Positions 27,382 through 36,226 of a stretch of 64,000 nucleotides of DNA are shown in pieces. A model generated the notes under the pieces. The model was not told where the DNA came from and did not search any database. It was given only the letters and a program-made list of their open reading frames with translations. A program made the position numbers and the translations under genes. The stretch is from positions 248,001-312,000 of the forward strand of contig NZ_RBAK01000005.1 of NCBI RefSeq assembly GCF_003626595.1. Reading direction: 5' to 3'. This DNA is from Micromonospora endolithica. Its GTDB lineage: Bacteria > Actinomycetota > Actinomycetes > Mycobacteriales > Micromonosporaceae. The number at the start of each line of letters is the position of its first letter. Within the stretch, counting starts at the first letter, position 1.

Positions 27382-28359
27382 GTGAGCACCGAAACCCCGC
27401 GCGTACTCCCGGCCGGCAGCGGCATCGCCGATGCCGCCTCCGTCCTGCGTACCGGCGGGTTGGTGGCCTTTCCCACCGAGACCGTCTACGGCCTGGGCGC
27501 GAACGCGCTGGACGCGCGGGCGGTGGCCCGGATCTTCGAGGCGAAGGCGCGGCCCAGTTTCGACCCGCTGATCAGCCATCTCGCCGACGCGGCGGACCTG
27601 GAGAAGCTGGTCGGCGCGGTGCCGCCGGCGGTGGCCGCGTTGGCGGACCGGTTCTGGCCCGGCCCGCTGACGTTGATCGTGGACCGGCCGGCGGTGGTAC
27701 CACCGATCGTGACGTCCGGCCTGGCGACGATGGCGGTGCGGGTGCCGGACGACGCGCACGCGCGGGCGCTGATCGCGGCGGCCGGAGTGCCGGTGGCGGC
27801 GCCGAGCGCCAACCGGTTCGGGCAGCTCAGCCCCACTCGGGCGGAACACGTCGTACGGGGGTTGGGCGGTGCCGTGGATGTGGTGCTCGACGGTGGGCCG
27901 ACCCGCTGCGGGATCGAGTCGACCATCGTGGACGCCCGGGGCGACCGGCCGGTGGTGCTGCGCCTCGGTGCGCTGCCGGTGGAGGCGTTGGAGGAGGTCA
28001 CCGGCCCGGTGACCGTACGCCTGGGCAGCTCCGGGCAGCCGGTCGCGCCGGGAGCGTTGGCGGCGCACTACGCGCCGCGTACGCCGCTGCGGTTGGTGTC
28101 CGGGCCGGAGCCGGCGGCGGCGCGCGGAGGCCGGCGTGGCTTCCTGGCCTTCCGGGACCGCCCGGCGGGTGACTGGACGGCGGTGGAGGTGCTCTCCCCG
28201 ACCGGCGACCTGACCGAGGCGGCGGCGCGGCTGTTCGACGCGCTGCACGAGCTGGACCGCACCGGGGTCGACGAGATCGTCGTCGAGCCGGTGCCGGAGA
28301 TCGGTGTCGGTCGGGCGGTCAACGACCGGCTGCGCCGCGCCGCCGCCACGTGGGATTGA
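27382..28359 (+). CDS. L-threonylcarbamoyladenylate synthase (Sua5 type)
   Basis: A 325-aa Sua5/YwlC enzyme that makes threonylcarbamoyl-AMP from Thr, bicarbonate and ATP, the first step of t6A37 tRNA modification. The YrdC domain shows GGLVAFPTETVYGLGANA, KARPSFDPLISH, WPGPLTLI and VAAPSANRFGQLSPTRAEHV. The C-terminal Sua5 domain starts after the linker PGALAAHYAPRTPLRL. GTG 27382 fits the family N-terminus. Divergent from the hydrolase. Confidence 0.92.
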   Translation: MSTETPRVLPAGSGIADAASVLRTGGLVAFPTETVYGLGANALDARAVARIFEAKARPSFDPLISHLADAADLEKLVGAVPPAVAALADRFWPGPLTLIVDRPAVVPPIVTSGLATMAVRVPDDAHARALIAAAGVPVAAPSANRFGQLSPTRAEHVVRGLGGAVDVVLDGGPTRCGIESTIVDARGDRPVVLRLGALPVEALEEVTGPVTVRLGSSGQPVAPGALAAHYAPRTPLRLVSGPEPAAARGGRRGFLAFRDRPAGDWTAVEVLSPTGDLTEAAARLFDALHELDRTGVDEIVVEPVPEIGVGRAVNDRLRRAAATWD

Positions 28360-28438
28360 GGTTCACCGGTGCATGACGGCGAGTCGCCGGGGTAGGAGAA
28401 CCGGTAGCAACCCACCCCCGGAAGTGAGGTGTCACCCC

Positions 28439-28858
28439 ATGCCGACCGCACGCGAGATCATGACGACCGACGTGACCTGTGTCCGTGAGCAGGACGACCT
28501 CCGCACGGCCGCGAAGCAGATGGCCCAACTGGGTGTCGGCTCATTGCCGATCTGCGGGGACGACAGCCGGCTCAAGGGCATGCTGACCGACCGCGACATC
28601 GTGGTGAAGGTGCTCGCCGAGGGCCGCGACCCGGGCATCGTCACCGCCGGCGAACTGGCCCAGGGCAAGGCGGTGACCATCGGCGCGGACGACGACGCCG
28701 CGGCGATCCTGCGCACGATGAGCCAGCACAAGGTACGCCGGCTGCCGGTGATCGACGGCCACGACCTCGTCGGCATCGTCGCGGTCGCCGACGTGGCCCG
28801 CTCGCTGCCGGAGCGCCCGGTCGGTGACCTCATCGAGGCCATCTCCGAGCACGGCTGA
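28439..28858 (+). CDS. CBS-domain-pair protein
   Basis: A 139-aa protein made of two CBS motifs (MPTAREIMTTDVTCV ... LKGMLTDRDIVVKVL; then ILRTMSQHKVRRLPVIDGHD and GIVAVADVARSL). CBS pairs bind adenosine nucleotides and act as energy or redox sensors. ATG 28439 has GAGG upstream. It resembles the second CBS protein at 38010-38435. Immediately followed by a repeat element at 28872. Target of regulation unknown. Confidence 0.9.
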   Translation: MPTAREIMTTDVTCVREQDDLRTAAKQMAQLGVGSLPICGDDSRLKGMLTDRDIVVKVLAEGRDPGIVTAGELAQGKAVTIGADDDAAAILRTMSQHKVRRLPVIDGHDLVGIVAVADVARSLPERPVGDLIEAISEHG

Positions 28859-28871
28859 CCGGTTCGATCGT

Positions 28872-28916
28872 TGTTAAGAGGGGCCCCCGGTACAACGCCA
28901 GGCGTTAACCGGGGGC
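28872..28916. repeat. GGGGCCC repeat family, degenerate copy A
   Basis: Begins TGTTAAGAGGGGCCCCCGG and ends GCGTTAACCGGGGGC. It shares GTTAAG...GGGGCCC and GCGTTAA with copies at 35989, 37951, 44263, 58925 and 63090. It lies 14 bp after the CBS gene and overlaps the end of the metallo-hydrolase stub. Confidence 0.75.
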
Positions 28917-28973
28917 GAGCCGCAGCACCGTGGTGGCGGTGCCGATGAATGTCACGTCCGCGTGCTCGGTCAC
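28905..28973 (-). pseudogene. 5' stub of an MBL-fold metallo-hydrolase gene
   Basis: GTG 28973, preceded by GGAGGTGAG, starts VTEHADVTFIGTATTVLRLA, then PG and a TAA at 28905. This is the usual N-terminus of actinobacterial MBL-fold hydrolases, which normally continue with a LLTDPNFLH-type segment. Only 22 codons remain; the stop codon is provided by the GTTAAC of the repeat element. A remnant left by deletion or insertion. Confidence 0.65.
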
Positions 28974-29060
28974 GCCACTCACCTCCGAAGTCGACCGGTA
29001 CCCGTGACCGACCGGCCCGTGCGCGGGGGTGCCCCGATCGAGCGCGAGAAGGGCGGGCCC

Positions 29061-32000
29061 TCAGGCCGAGCGATCCGTGTCGCCCGCCGGCTGGGACCGG
29101 TCGGCGTGGTGGTGACCGTCCGGTGTCGGTCCGATGTCGCCGTCGCCCCGGTGACCGTCGCCGTCGCCGTCGCCGGAGCGCGCGGGGCCGGTGGGCCACA
29201 GGTGCAGGCGGCCGAGCAGGTCCGGGTGGCCGAGCAGGTCCGGCCGGAGAAGCTTCACCCGGTCGAGCAGCTCGGTGCCGGTCCCCGCCGGTGGCTGCGG
29301 CAGCCGTTCCACGAGCCGGGCGATGCCGCTGTTGGCCAGGGTGGCGCCGAGTGCGGAGCCGGTGGCGATGGACCACCCGACCGGGCCGAGCGGGGTGCAG
29401 CCGAAGAAGTGGCTGAGTCCCGGGGTCTGCACGACGGCCACCAGGACGCCCACCGAGCCGGCGGTGGAGAGCAGGACGGCGGGGGTGGCGCCACCGGCGA
29501 GCACGGTCTGGCCGAGCTGCGTACCGACCAGGGACACCAGCGCCACCGTGGAGGCCCGCCGCTGCCGGCCGGTCCAGCGGGCCAGCATCCAGCCGGCGGT
29601 CGCGCCGAGGGTCGTCGATGTGGCCCGCAGCGCGATCTCCCGGTCCAGGGTGGTGCCGAGCGACGTGTCCGGACCCTCCCGCAGCAGGGCTTCGTTGTTC
29701 TCCGGGCGGGGTGGCCGGACCGCGATGGCCAGCGCCGGCGCCAGGTCGGTGAGCAGGTTGACCAGCAGCAGCTGTCGCCCGTTGAGCGCGGAACGGCCGG
29801 TGGCGGCGGCGGTGACGATGCTGAAGGCGATCTCACCGAGGTTGCCGCCGACGAGGATGCTCAGCGCGTGCCGGACCGACGACCACATGGCCCGGCCCTC
29901 GACCAGGGTCGCGATGATCGTCTCCAGCCGGTCGTCCATCACCACCAGGTCGGCGGCGGCCCGCGCGGCCGGGGTGCCCCGTTGACCGAGGGCGATACCG
30001 ACGTCGGCGAGCCGGATGGCCGGGGCGTCGTTGGCACCGTCACCGGTCATCGCCACGGTTCGGCCGCACGCCTGCAACGCCTGGATGATCCGCACCTTGT
30101 GGGCGGGCGTGCACCGGGCCACCACGTCGGTGTCGACCAGCCGTTCCCCCAGCGCCTCGTCGTCCAGGTCGTCGAGGTCGGCGGCGTTGACCACCCGCTG
30201 CCCGTCCCCGTCGCTGATCACCGAGGCGATGGCCTCGGCGGTGGCGGGATGGTCGCCGGTGATCATGATGGTGTGCACGCCGGCCCGCCGGATCGCCGCC
30301 ACGGCCGGTGCGGCACTGGCCCGGATCCCGTCGCCGAGGGCGAGGATCCCCACGAACGTCAGGCCGCGTACGGCGTCGTCGGTGATCGACTGGTCATCGA
30401 CCGAGCGTTCGGCGATGGCCAGGACCCGCTGCCCGGCACCGGCGTGCCGGTCCAGGTCCCGGTGCAGCGCCTGCCGACCGGTCTCGTCCAGCGGCTGCAC
30501 CCCCCGGTCGGTACGCCGGCTCACGCACCGGGGCAGCACCGTCTCCGGTGCGCCCTTCACGCTGAGCAGCAGTCCACCGTCGGAGGTGCCGACGGCGGCG
30601 TGATAACCGCGGGACGGCTCGAACGGCATCACCCCGACCTGCTGCCACGCCGCCGCCCCGGTCTCCTCGACCGCGCCGACGTCCCGTGCGGCCCGGCGTA
30701 CCGCCCGGTCGGTCTGCTCCGGCAACTGCTCCGGGTCGTCGGCGGCGGGGGTGGCCCGCAGTGCCACCGCCAGGACCGTACGCAGGTGCTCGTCGAGCCG
30801 GTCGACGGGGGCGTACCGGTCGCCGTCGCCAACCCCGGAGAGCACCAGCCGGCCCTCGGTCAGCGTGCCGGTCTTGTCGAAGCAGAGCACGTCCACCCGA
30901 CCGAGGGCCTCGATGGTGCGCGGGTTGCGGACCAGCGCCCCGTGCTCGGCCAGCCGCCGGGCGGCGGCCAACTGGGCGGCACTGACCAGGAACGGCAGTC
31001 CTTCCGGCACCGAGGCGACCGCCAGGTTCGCGGCGGTCGCGGCGGTCTGCGCCAGGGGTACGCCCCGAGCCAGTCCGGCACCGGCGACCGCCACCGCGGC
31101 ACCCAGCGCCAGCGGCACGGACTTGCTGGTCAGCCCGCCCAACCGGGCCTCCACACCCCCGCTGGGGATGGCTGACTGCCGGGCCAGGGCCATGCTCCGG
31201 CCCGCCTCGGTGTCGGCGCCGGTGGCGACCACCACGGCCGTGCCGTGCCCGGCGGCCACCGTGGTGCCCTCGTACAGCATCGAGGTTCGCTCGGCCAGGT
31301 CGGACGCGGCGACCGGGTCGGGTGCCTTACCCACCGGCAGCGACTCGCCGGTGAGGGAGGACTCGTCCGCCTCCAGACCGGCGGCCTCCAGCACCCGGCA
31401 GTCGGCCGGTACGGCGTCACCGGGCTCCAGCAGGACGACGTCGCCGGGCACCAGGTCCTCGGCGGACACCACCCGCTCGATGCCGTCCCGCCGGACCCGG
31501 GCGGTGACCGCCGAGCGGGACAGCAGCTCCGCCAGCGACCGTTCGGTGTTGCGCTGATGGATCGCGCCGACCAGCGCCGACCCGCCGACGACGCCGCCGA
31601 CCAGGGCCGCGTCTACGGGCGAGCCGAACGACGCGGACAACACCGCGCCGGCGGCCAGGACCGGGGTCAGCGGGTTGGCCAGCTCGTCGAGGAACACCCG
31701 GAGCAGGTTGGACGAGCCGGGTCCGGTGCCGCCGGTGGCACCCCGACGGCGGGCCGCCTCGGCGCTGTCCAGTCCGTGCGGCCCGCTGGCCAGGTGGTCG
31801 AGCACCGTCGCGGACGGCATCAGGTGCCACGGTACGGCGGCCCGCGGGATCGGCGTGGCGGTCGGGTCGGGCAGGTGGTGGGCACGCCACACACCGTGCG
31901 CGAACGCCAGCGCGGCGGCCCCGTTCACCGCGGCCAGGGACCGGTTGGGCAGCAGGCGCGGGTCGGCGGTGAACGCGGAGAGCGCGCCGAGACCGGCGCC

Positions 32001-33695
32001 GGCGAGGGCGAGCCGGATGTTCTGGGCGGTCATCCGCCGGGCCACCCCGGCGGCCTCCACGACCAGTGCCGCCACCCGGGGATCGTCGCCGACCAGCAGG
32101 TGTGCGCCCCACGGCGGTGGGTCGTCCGGCCCGGCCATCCCCAGCCCGCAGTCGGACGCCGCGAGCGCGGCCCGGTCGGCGCTGGCGAGCATCACGACCG
32201 CGCCGCCCCGCTGCAGGTCCCGGACGGTGCCGGCGAGATCCGGACCACCGGGCAGCACGGCGTCGGCGAAGCCGTACCGGTCGGGGTCGGCACCGGCCAC
32301 CACCAGGCGCAGGCCGGCCCGCCGGGCGGCGGCGGGCAGGACGTCCGCGCCCGGTGCGGCCTCGCTGCCCACCCGCAGCAGCGCCGCCAGCCGGCCGGCG
32401 TGGGCGAGGCCGAGCAGCCGTCCGCCCGCCGTACGCAGCCGGGTGCTCTCCGGCGTGTCCCCCGGGTCGGCGGCGTGCAGCTCGTCCAGCGGGGCGAGCC
32501 GCCAACCGTCGGCCTCCCGGGGCCGGTCCGGGGACTCCGCGTCGAACAGGGCGAAGGCGTGGGCGGCCACCGTACCGGCGTCGGCACCGTCGAGCGGGGC
32601 GAGGTCGGCGAGCACCCCGCGGTCGGAGCCGAGGACGGCGGCGTCCAACACCAGCGTGTCGATCCGGTCCAGCCCCCGCAGTGCCGCCCGGTCCATGGCG
32701 ATCACACCGCGCCGGGCCAGCAGGTTGCCGAGCTGCGCCGCGTACCCCTCCCGCCCGGAGCCGGGCGCCTTGGGCAGCGCGGAGAGCCCGACGGCGGCGG
32801 CCCGCTTCCCACCCACCAGCGGCGCCGCGGCCGCCGCGGCCAGCGCACCGGCGGCCAGGACCCGCTGGGCGTACGTCTCGATCGGCCCGTCGGGCTTCGG
32901 CCGGGGGCGCTGGCCGTCGGGGTTGCGGGCGACGGCGCGGTCCGGTTCACCGGTCAGCCGGGGTTCCGCCTTCGACCACGCGCGCAGGTGCGCCCGCGCC
33001 TCGCCCCACAGCACGACGCGTTGCGCGCCGTCCAGCACGATGCCGGCCCACCCCCCGGTCAGGCCCTGCACGACCGCCTCGGCGAGCGGAAAGATCAGGT
33101 CGGCGCGCGGGTCGGCGCGAAGTCCCCGGTCGGCCAGCGCGTGCAGCCGTGGATGCAGGTCGACGGCGCCCAACAGGCCGGCGACCTCCCCGGGCACCGG
33201 GGTGAACGGCAGGATCCGGGTGGCGGCCGAGATACTCAGGCCGAGCGCGTCGGACGCGAGCGCGCCGAGGGTGCGGGGCGTCCGGGGGCCGTCCTCCGGC
33301 GGGTGCGGCGGCGGGACGTCCGGGTCTGGTTCGTGTGGGCAGGTCCGCTCGGTACGGGCGACGGTGGCGATCAGGTCGCGCAGTCGCGGCTCCGGTTGCC
33401 GTACCGCGACGACAACCCGACCGGAGGGCGCGTTCACCCGGGCCCAGGCCACCCCCGGCAGCCGCTCCAGCGCCGCCTCGACCTGCCGGGCGAGGGTGTC
33501 ACCGCCGTCCTGGCAGACGCCGTGCACCTCGATGTGGTGCCGGCCGGGCCGGGACCACACCCGCCGCTTGGTCAGGCCGGCGACGCGGGCCAGCCGGACC
33601 GCCGCGGTGCCCGCGTTCCGGGCCGCCTCCCCCACCAGGTGCGGCACGGCGACCGGCGGGAGCAGGTGGCCGGCGACGCGGCCCAGCGAGGTCAT
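29061..33695 (-). CDS. giant cation-transporting P-type ATPase (CtpI/CtpH-like)
   Basis: A 1544-aa P-type ATPase of the actinobacterial CtpI/CtpH class. The second half carries the canonical machinery: actuator TGES (in SSLTGESLPVG), phosphorylation Asp940 in CFDKTGTLTEG, nucleotide domain KGAPE, TGDHPAT, and TGDGANDAPAI. Membrane segments flank these. The first 650 residues have an HMA-like start (HIEVHGVCQDGG), long Ala-rich hydrophobic regions and a degenerate HAD-like stretch, as in the mycobacterial proteins. The C-terminal 45 residues are a Gly/Asp/His-rich tail (DGDGDGHRGDGD, DGHHHAD) that might bind metal. The ion is unknown. Divergent from a small membrane protein gene. Confidence 0.9.
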   Translation of the reverse strand: MTSLGRVAGHLLPPVAVPHLVGEAARNAGTAAVRLARVAGLTKRRVWSRPGRHHIEVHGVCQDGGDTLARQVEAALERLPGVAWARVNAPSGRVVVAVRQPEPRLRDLIATVARTERTCPHEPDPDVPPPHPPEDGPRTPRTLGALASDALGLSISAATRILPFTPVPGEVAGLLGAVDLHPRLHALADRGLRADPRADLIFPLAEAVVQGLTGGWAGIVLDGAQRVVLWGEARAHLRAWSKAEPRLTGEPDRAVARNPDGQRPRPKPDGPIETYAQRVLAAGALAAAAAAPLVGGKRAAAVGLSALPKAPGSGREGYAAQLGNLLARRGVIAMDRAALRGLDRIDTLVLDAAVLGSDRGVLADLAPLDGADAGTVAAHAFALFDAESPDRPREADGWRLAPLDELHAADPGDTPESTRLRTAGGRLLGLAHAGRLAALLRVGSEAAPGADVLPAAARRAGLRLVVAGADPDRYGFADAVLPGGPDLAGTVRDLQRGGAVVMLASADRAALAASDCGLGMAGPDDPPPWGAHLLVGDDPRVAALVVEAAGVARRMTAQNIRLALAGAGLGALSAFTADPRLLPNRSLAAVNGAAALAFAHGVWRAHHLPDPTATPIPRAAVPWHLMPSATVLDHLASGPHGLDSAEAARRRGATGGTGPGSSNLLRVFLDELANPLTPVLAAGAVLSASFGSPVDAALVGGVVGGSALVGAIHQRNTERSLAELLSRSAVTARVRRDGIERVVSAEDLVPGDVVLLEPGDAVPADCRVLEAAGLEADESSLTGESLPVGKAPDPVAASDLAERTSMLYEGTTVAAGHGTAVVVATGADTEAGRSMALARQSAIPSGGVEARLGGLTSKSVPLALGAAVAVAGAGLARGVPLAQTAATAANLAVASVPEGLPFLVSAAQLAAARRLAEHGALVRNPRTIEALGRVDVLCFDKTGTLTEGRLVLSGVGDGDRYAPVDRLDEHLRTVLAVALRATPAADDPEQLPEQTDRAVRRAARDVGAVEETGAAAWQQVGVMPFEPSRGYHAAVGTSDGGLLLSVKGAPETVLPRCVSRRTDRGVQPLDETGRQALHRDLDRHAGAGQRVLAIAERSVDDQSITDDAVRGLTFVGILALGDGIRASAAPAVAAIRRAGVHTIMITGDHPATAEAIASVISDGDGQRVVNAADLDDLDDEALGERLVDTDVVARCTPAHKVRIIQALQACGRTVAMTGDGANDAPAIRLADVGIALGQRGTPAARAAADLVVMDDRLETIIATLVEGRAMWSSVRHALSILVGGNLGEIAFSIVTAAATGRSALNGRQLLLVNLLTDLAPALAIAVRPPRPENNEALLREGPDTSLGTTLDREIALRATSTTLGATAGWMLARWTGRQRRASTVALVSLVGTQLGQTVLAGGATPAVLLSTAGSVGVLVAVVQTPGLSHFFGCTPLGPVGWSIATGSALGATLANSGIARLVERLPQPPAGTGTELLDRVKLLRPDLLGHPDLLGRLHLWPTGPARSGDGDGDGHRGDGDIGPTPDGHHHADRSQPAGDTDRSA

Positions 33696-33918
33696 CGAGG
33701 CGTACGACCGGACAGGTGCCGGCCAGGCCCTCCGACGCTGCTGTTCCTGCCGTCCGACATCTCGCCTCCCGCGCCTCGGCTCCGGCGGCCTGGCTTCCCG
33801 GCGCGCCGTCCGTTATGCCCCGGGGGCGGCGGAAAGTTCGACCGGCTCCGGCAGGCATGGACGGCTTTGCCGGTGGAACCCGGTGGCCGTAGCGGCACGC
33901 GTCGACGGGGAGGTTGGG

Positions 33919-34179
33919 ATGAGCACGGTGACCCGGCAGTTGAGTGGCACGCACGAGACGATCCGGATGTTCAGCCGGCGGATGGACATCCCGGTGCTGG
34001 GCGAGGTGGCGATCCCGCCACCGGACAAGCTCGCCTACTACGCGGGCATCGGGGTGCTCGCCGCGCTCCAGGTCATCGAGTGGCCGCTGGCGCTGGTTAT
34101 CACGGCCGGTCACGTCCTCGCCGACCAGCACCTCTCCGGACTGGCCAAGGGTGTGGGCGAGGCGCTGGAGGCGGCCTGA
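33919..34179 (+). CDS. small membrane protein divergent from the P-type ATPase
   Basis: An 86-aa protein: MSTVTRQLSGTHETIRMFSR, then a hydrophobic stretch LAYYAGIGVLAALQVIEWPL (about 47-66) followed by ALVITAGHVLA and an amphipathic end. ATG 33919 has GGGGAGG upstream. It recurs near CtpI-type ATPases in related organisms as I recall, but no function is known. Confidence 0.75.
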   Translation: MSTVTRQLSGTHETIRMFSRRMDIPVLGEVAIPPPDKLAYYAGIGVLAALQVIEWPLALVITAGHVLADQHLSGLAKGVGEALEAA

Positions 34180-34242
34180 CCGGTACGCCGTCCGACGTGA
34201 ACCGACCCGGCCCCGACGACCGGGCGGCGAGGATGGTGGGCG

Positions 34243-34890
34243 ATGAACTTCCTGACCATCCTTCCGATGGCCGTGGTGATGGTCGCCGGTACGCAGCTCG
34301 TCGCGGCGGTGTTCCTCGCCTCGGCGGACCGGCCGCGCGCCGCCTCGCTGGGCTTCCTGGCCGGCGCCGGCCTGGTGGTCACCGGTGGGGTGACGGCGAG
34401 TTGGCTGGTCACCCGGGCCGTGAAGGTCGGAGCCGGTGGTGGCGGGGGCCACGGTGGGCGGAGCGCCGTGGAGACCCGCATCGACCAGGTCGTGCTGGTG
34501 CTGCTGGTGGTCCTGGCGGTGCTGGTGTTCCTACGCCGGCACACCGCCGGTACCCCGAAGTGGATGGGGCGGCTCCAGGAGGCCGGCCCGGGGTACGCAC
34601 TGAAGCTGGGCGTGCTGCTTTTCCTCGCGATGCCCTCGGACGACCTGACCATGATCACCGTCGGGGCGACCGCCGCCCGCCACGACCTGCCCTGGTGGCA
34701 CCTGCTGCCGTTCATCGTGTTGACGCTGGCGTTCCTTGCCCTGCCGCTGCTGGCGCTGGTGCTGCTCGGCCACCGGGCCGAGACGGTGCTGCCGCGCATC
34801 CGGGACCAGGCCCAGCGGCACGCCTGGGTGGTCAGCGAGGCGGTCATCGTGTTCTTCCTGGCGCTCACCCTGGTCGACCTGGCGAGGTGA
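34243..34890 (+). CDS. GAP/Sap-like (LysE-superfamily) membrane protein
   Basis: A 215-aa protein with about six membrane segments (2-22, 33-55, 80-97, 120-140, 150-175, 195-214) and a Gly/His-rich loop (GAGGGGGHGG) after the second. Resembles the GAP family linked to mycobacterial lipid export, with the conserved MPSDD segment (FLAMPSDDLTMITVGA). ATG 34243 with a weak RBS. Transport substrate unknown; the assignment is by topology and the PSDD motif. Confidence 0.75.
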   Translation: MNFLTILPMAVVMVAGTQLVAAVFLASADRPRAASLGFLAGAGLVVTGGVTASWLVTRAVKVGAGGGGGHGGRSAVETRIDQVVLVLLVVLAVLVFLRRHTAGTPKWMGRLQEAGPGYALKLGVLLFLAMPSDDLTMITVGATAARHDLPWWHLLPFIVLTLAFLALPLLALVLLGHRAETVLPRIRDQAQRHAWVVSEAVIVFFLALTLVDLAR

Positions 34891-34971
34891 TCGCCCGCAC
34901 AGCCGGTCACGCCGGTCGGCTTCCCCTCGTCAGGTCGGCGGCGACACCGTTGGGCGACGGAGGTGGGGACG

Positions 34972-35784
34972 ATGCGGGTCCTGGTGACCGGTGCGGGCGG
35001 GCGGCTGGGTCGGGTGGTGCTGCCCCGGCTGCTGACGGAGGGCTGGGCGGTACGGGCGACGAGCCGCCGGCCGCGAACCGACCCGGACGTGGAGTGGGTG
35101 GTGACGGACCTGTCCACGGGTGCCGGCCTGCCCGCCGCGGTGACCGGGATGGACGCCGTGCTGCACCTCGCCTCCGCACCCAGCCCGGGGCGGCGTACCC
35201 ACGAGGTCGACGTGCTCGGCACCCGCCGGCTGGTGATGGCGGCCGGTCAGGCGGACGTACGTCATCTGGTCTTCGTCTCGATCGTCGGCGTAGATCGGGT
35301 GCCGATCCCGTACTACCGGCACAAGCTCGCCGCCGAGCGGGTGGTGGCCGCCGGGACGGTGCCGTGGACGGTGCTGCGGGCCACCCAGTTCCCCGGGTTC
35401 CTCGACGAGATGCTGCGCGGCGCGAGCAGGCTCGGCCCGGTCATCGGGGACCGGGCGGTGCTCGCCCAGCCGGTCGACCCCCGCGACGTCGCGGACCGGC
35501 TGGTCGCCCGGCTCACCGCCGGCCCCCTGCGCGACGTCGAGGAGTACGGCGGGCCGGAGGTGATCCGCTACGACGAGGCCGTACGCACCTGGAACGCGGC
35601 CCGCCGGTCCCGCCGGCCGCTGCTGCCGATCCGGATCCCCGGCCGGCTCGGGCGTTCCCTGCGCGACCGTGGACTGGTCACCGACGCGACGCCCCGGGGC
35701 ACCCGGACCTGGGCGGAACACCTGGCCGACACGTACGGGGGAACGGCGCAAGATGAGTCGCGTACGGATTCACGTCCTGCCTAA
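34972..35784 (+). CDS. NAD(P)-binding epimerase-like (atypical SDR) protein
   Basis: A 270-aa Rossmann-fold protein: MRVLVTGAGGRLGRVVLPRL at the N-terminus (GxGGxxG), an early Asp-rich strand, and the segment PWTVLRATQFPGF, typical of NmrA/TMR-like atypical SDRs. The classical YxxxK is represented by YYRHK (about residue 110). ATG 34972 is preceded by GGAGG; a GTG 9 bp upstream lies within the SD. Substrate unknown. Confidence 0.85.
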   Translation: MRVLVTGAGGRLGRVVLPRLLTEGWAVRATSRRPRTDPDVEWVVTDLSTGAGLPAAVTGMDAVLHLASAPSPGRRTHEVDVLGTRRLVMAAGQADVRHLVFVSIVGVDRVPIPYYRHKLAAERVVAAGTVPWTVLRATQFPGFLDEMLRGASRLGPVIGDRAVLAQPVDPRDVADRLVARLTAGPLRDVEEYGGPEVIRYDEAVRTWNAARRSRRPLLPIRIPGRLGRSLRDRGLVTDATPRGTRTWAEHLADTYGGTAQDESRTDSRPA

Positions 35785-35793
35785 CCTGGCCCC

Positions 35794-35988
35794 ATGCTGG
35801 CCCTGGTCACCACCGTGATCCTGTACGTCTTCGGGTTCGTCTTCCTCTACGGCGTGATCCGCCTGGCGATCCGGCACGCCTTCGACGAGATGGAGATCCG
35901 CCGGGTCCAGGCGGAGCGGGCGGAGGAACTGGCCGCCGCCCGCGACCGTGCCCTGCTCCGCGACAACAGCTTCCTCACCGACAGCTGA
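35794..35988 (+). CDS. small single-pass membrane protein
   Basis: A 64-aa protein: N-terminal membrane segment (VTTVILYVFGFVFLYGVI), then a charged helix (FDEMEIRRVQAERAEELAAA) with coiled-coil character. It starts 9 bp after the SDR gene, and its stop abuts a repeat element. Unknown function. Confidence 0.7.
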   Translation: MLALVTTVILYVFGFVFLYGVIRLAIRHAFDEMEIRRVQAERAEELAAARDRALLRDNSFLTDS

Positions 35989-36048
35989 GGTGTAAGGAAG
36001 GGCCCCTTCTTAACGCCTGCGGTAGAGGAAGGGCCCCTTCTTAACGCC
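35989..36048. repeat. GGGGCCC repeat family, copy B
   Basis: Inverse orientation to copies C-E: TGTAAGGAAGGGCCCCTTCT, TAACGCCTGCGGTAGAGG, then a second AAGGGCCCCTTCTTAACGCC. Starts at the stop codon of the preceding gene. Confidence 0.9.
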
Positions 36049-36054
36049 CCGACG

Positions 36055-36180
36055 GCGCCAGCACGGCACCAGGGCGGCGCGGGCGCGGCGCCAGCACGGC
36101 ACGGGCGCGGGGCCAGCACGGCACGGGCGCGGGGCCAGCACGGCACCGGCGCGGGGCCAGTACGGCACGGGCGCGGCGCC
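36055..36180. repeat. 22-bp tandem repeat array
   Basis: About five units of GCGCCAGCACGGCACGGGCG plus CG, with GGGCC/GCGCC start variants. Directly follows repeat copy B and precedes the ybaK-like gene. Confidence 0.85.
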
Positions 36181-36226
36181 ACCCGACGGGCGCAGCGCGG
36201 CGGCGGGTGCGAGGATCGCAGCTGTG

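Noticed and set aside
31245..35756. A rightward frame of about 1500 codons across the P-type ATPase and three other genes
   Set aside because: Arg/Gly/Pro-rich composition without domain similarity; the opposing ATPase frame has all catalytic motifs.
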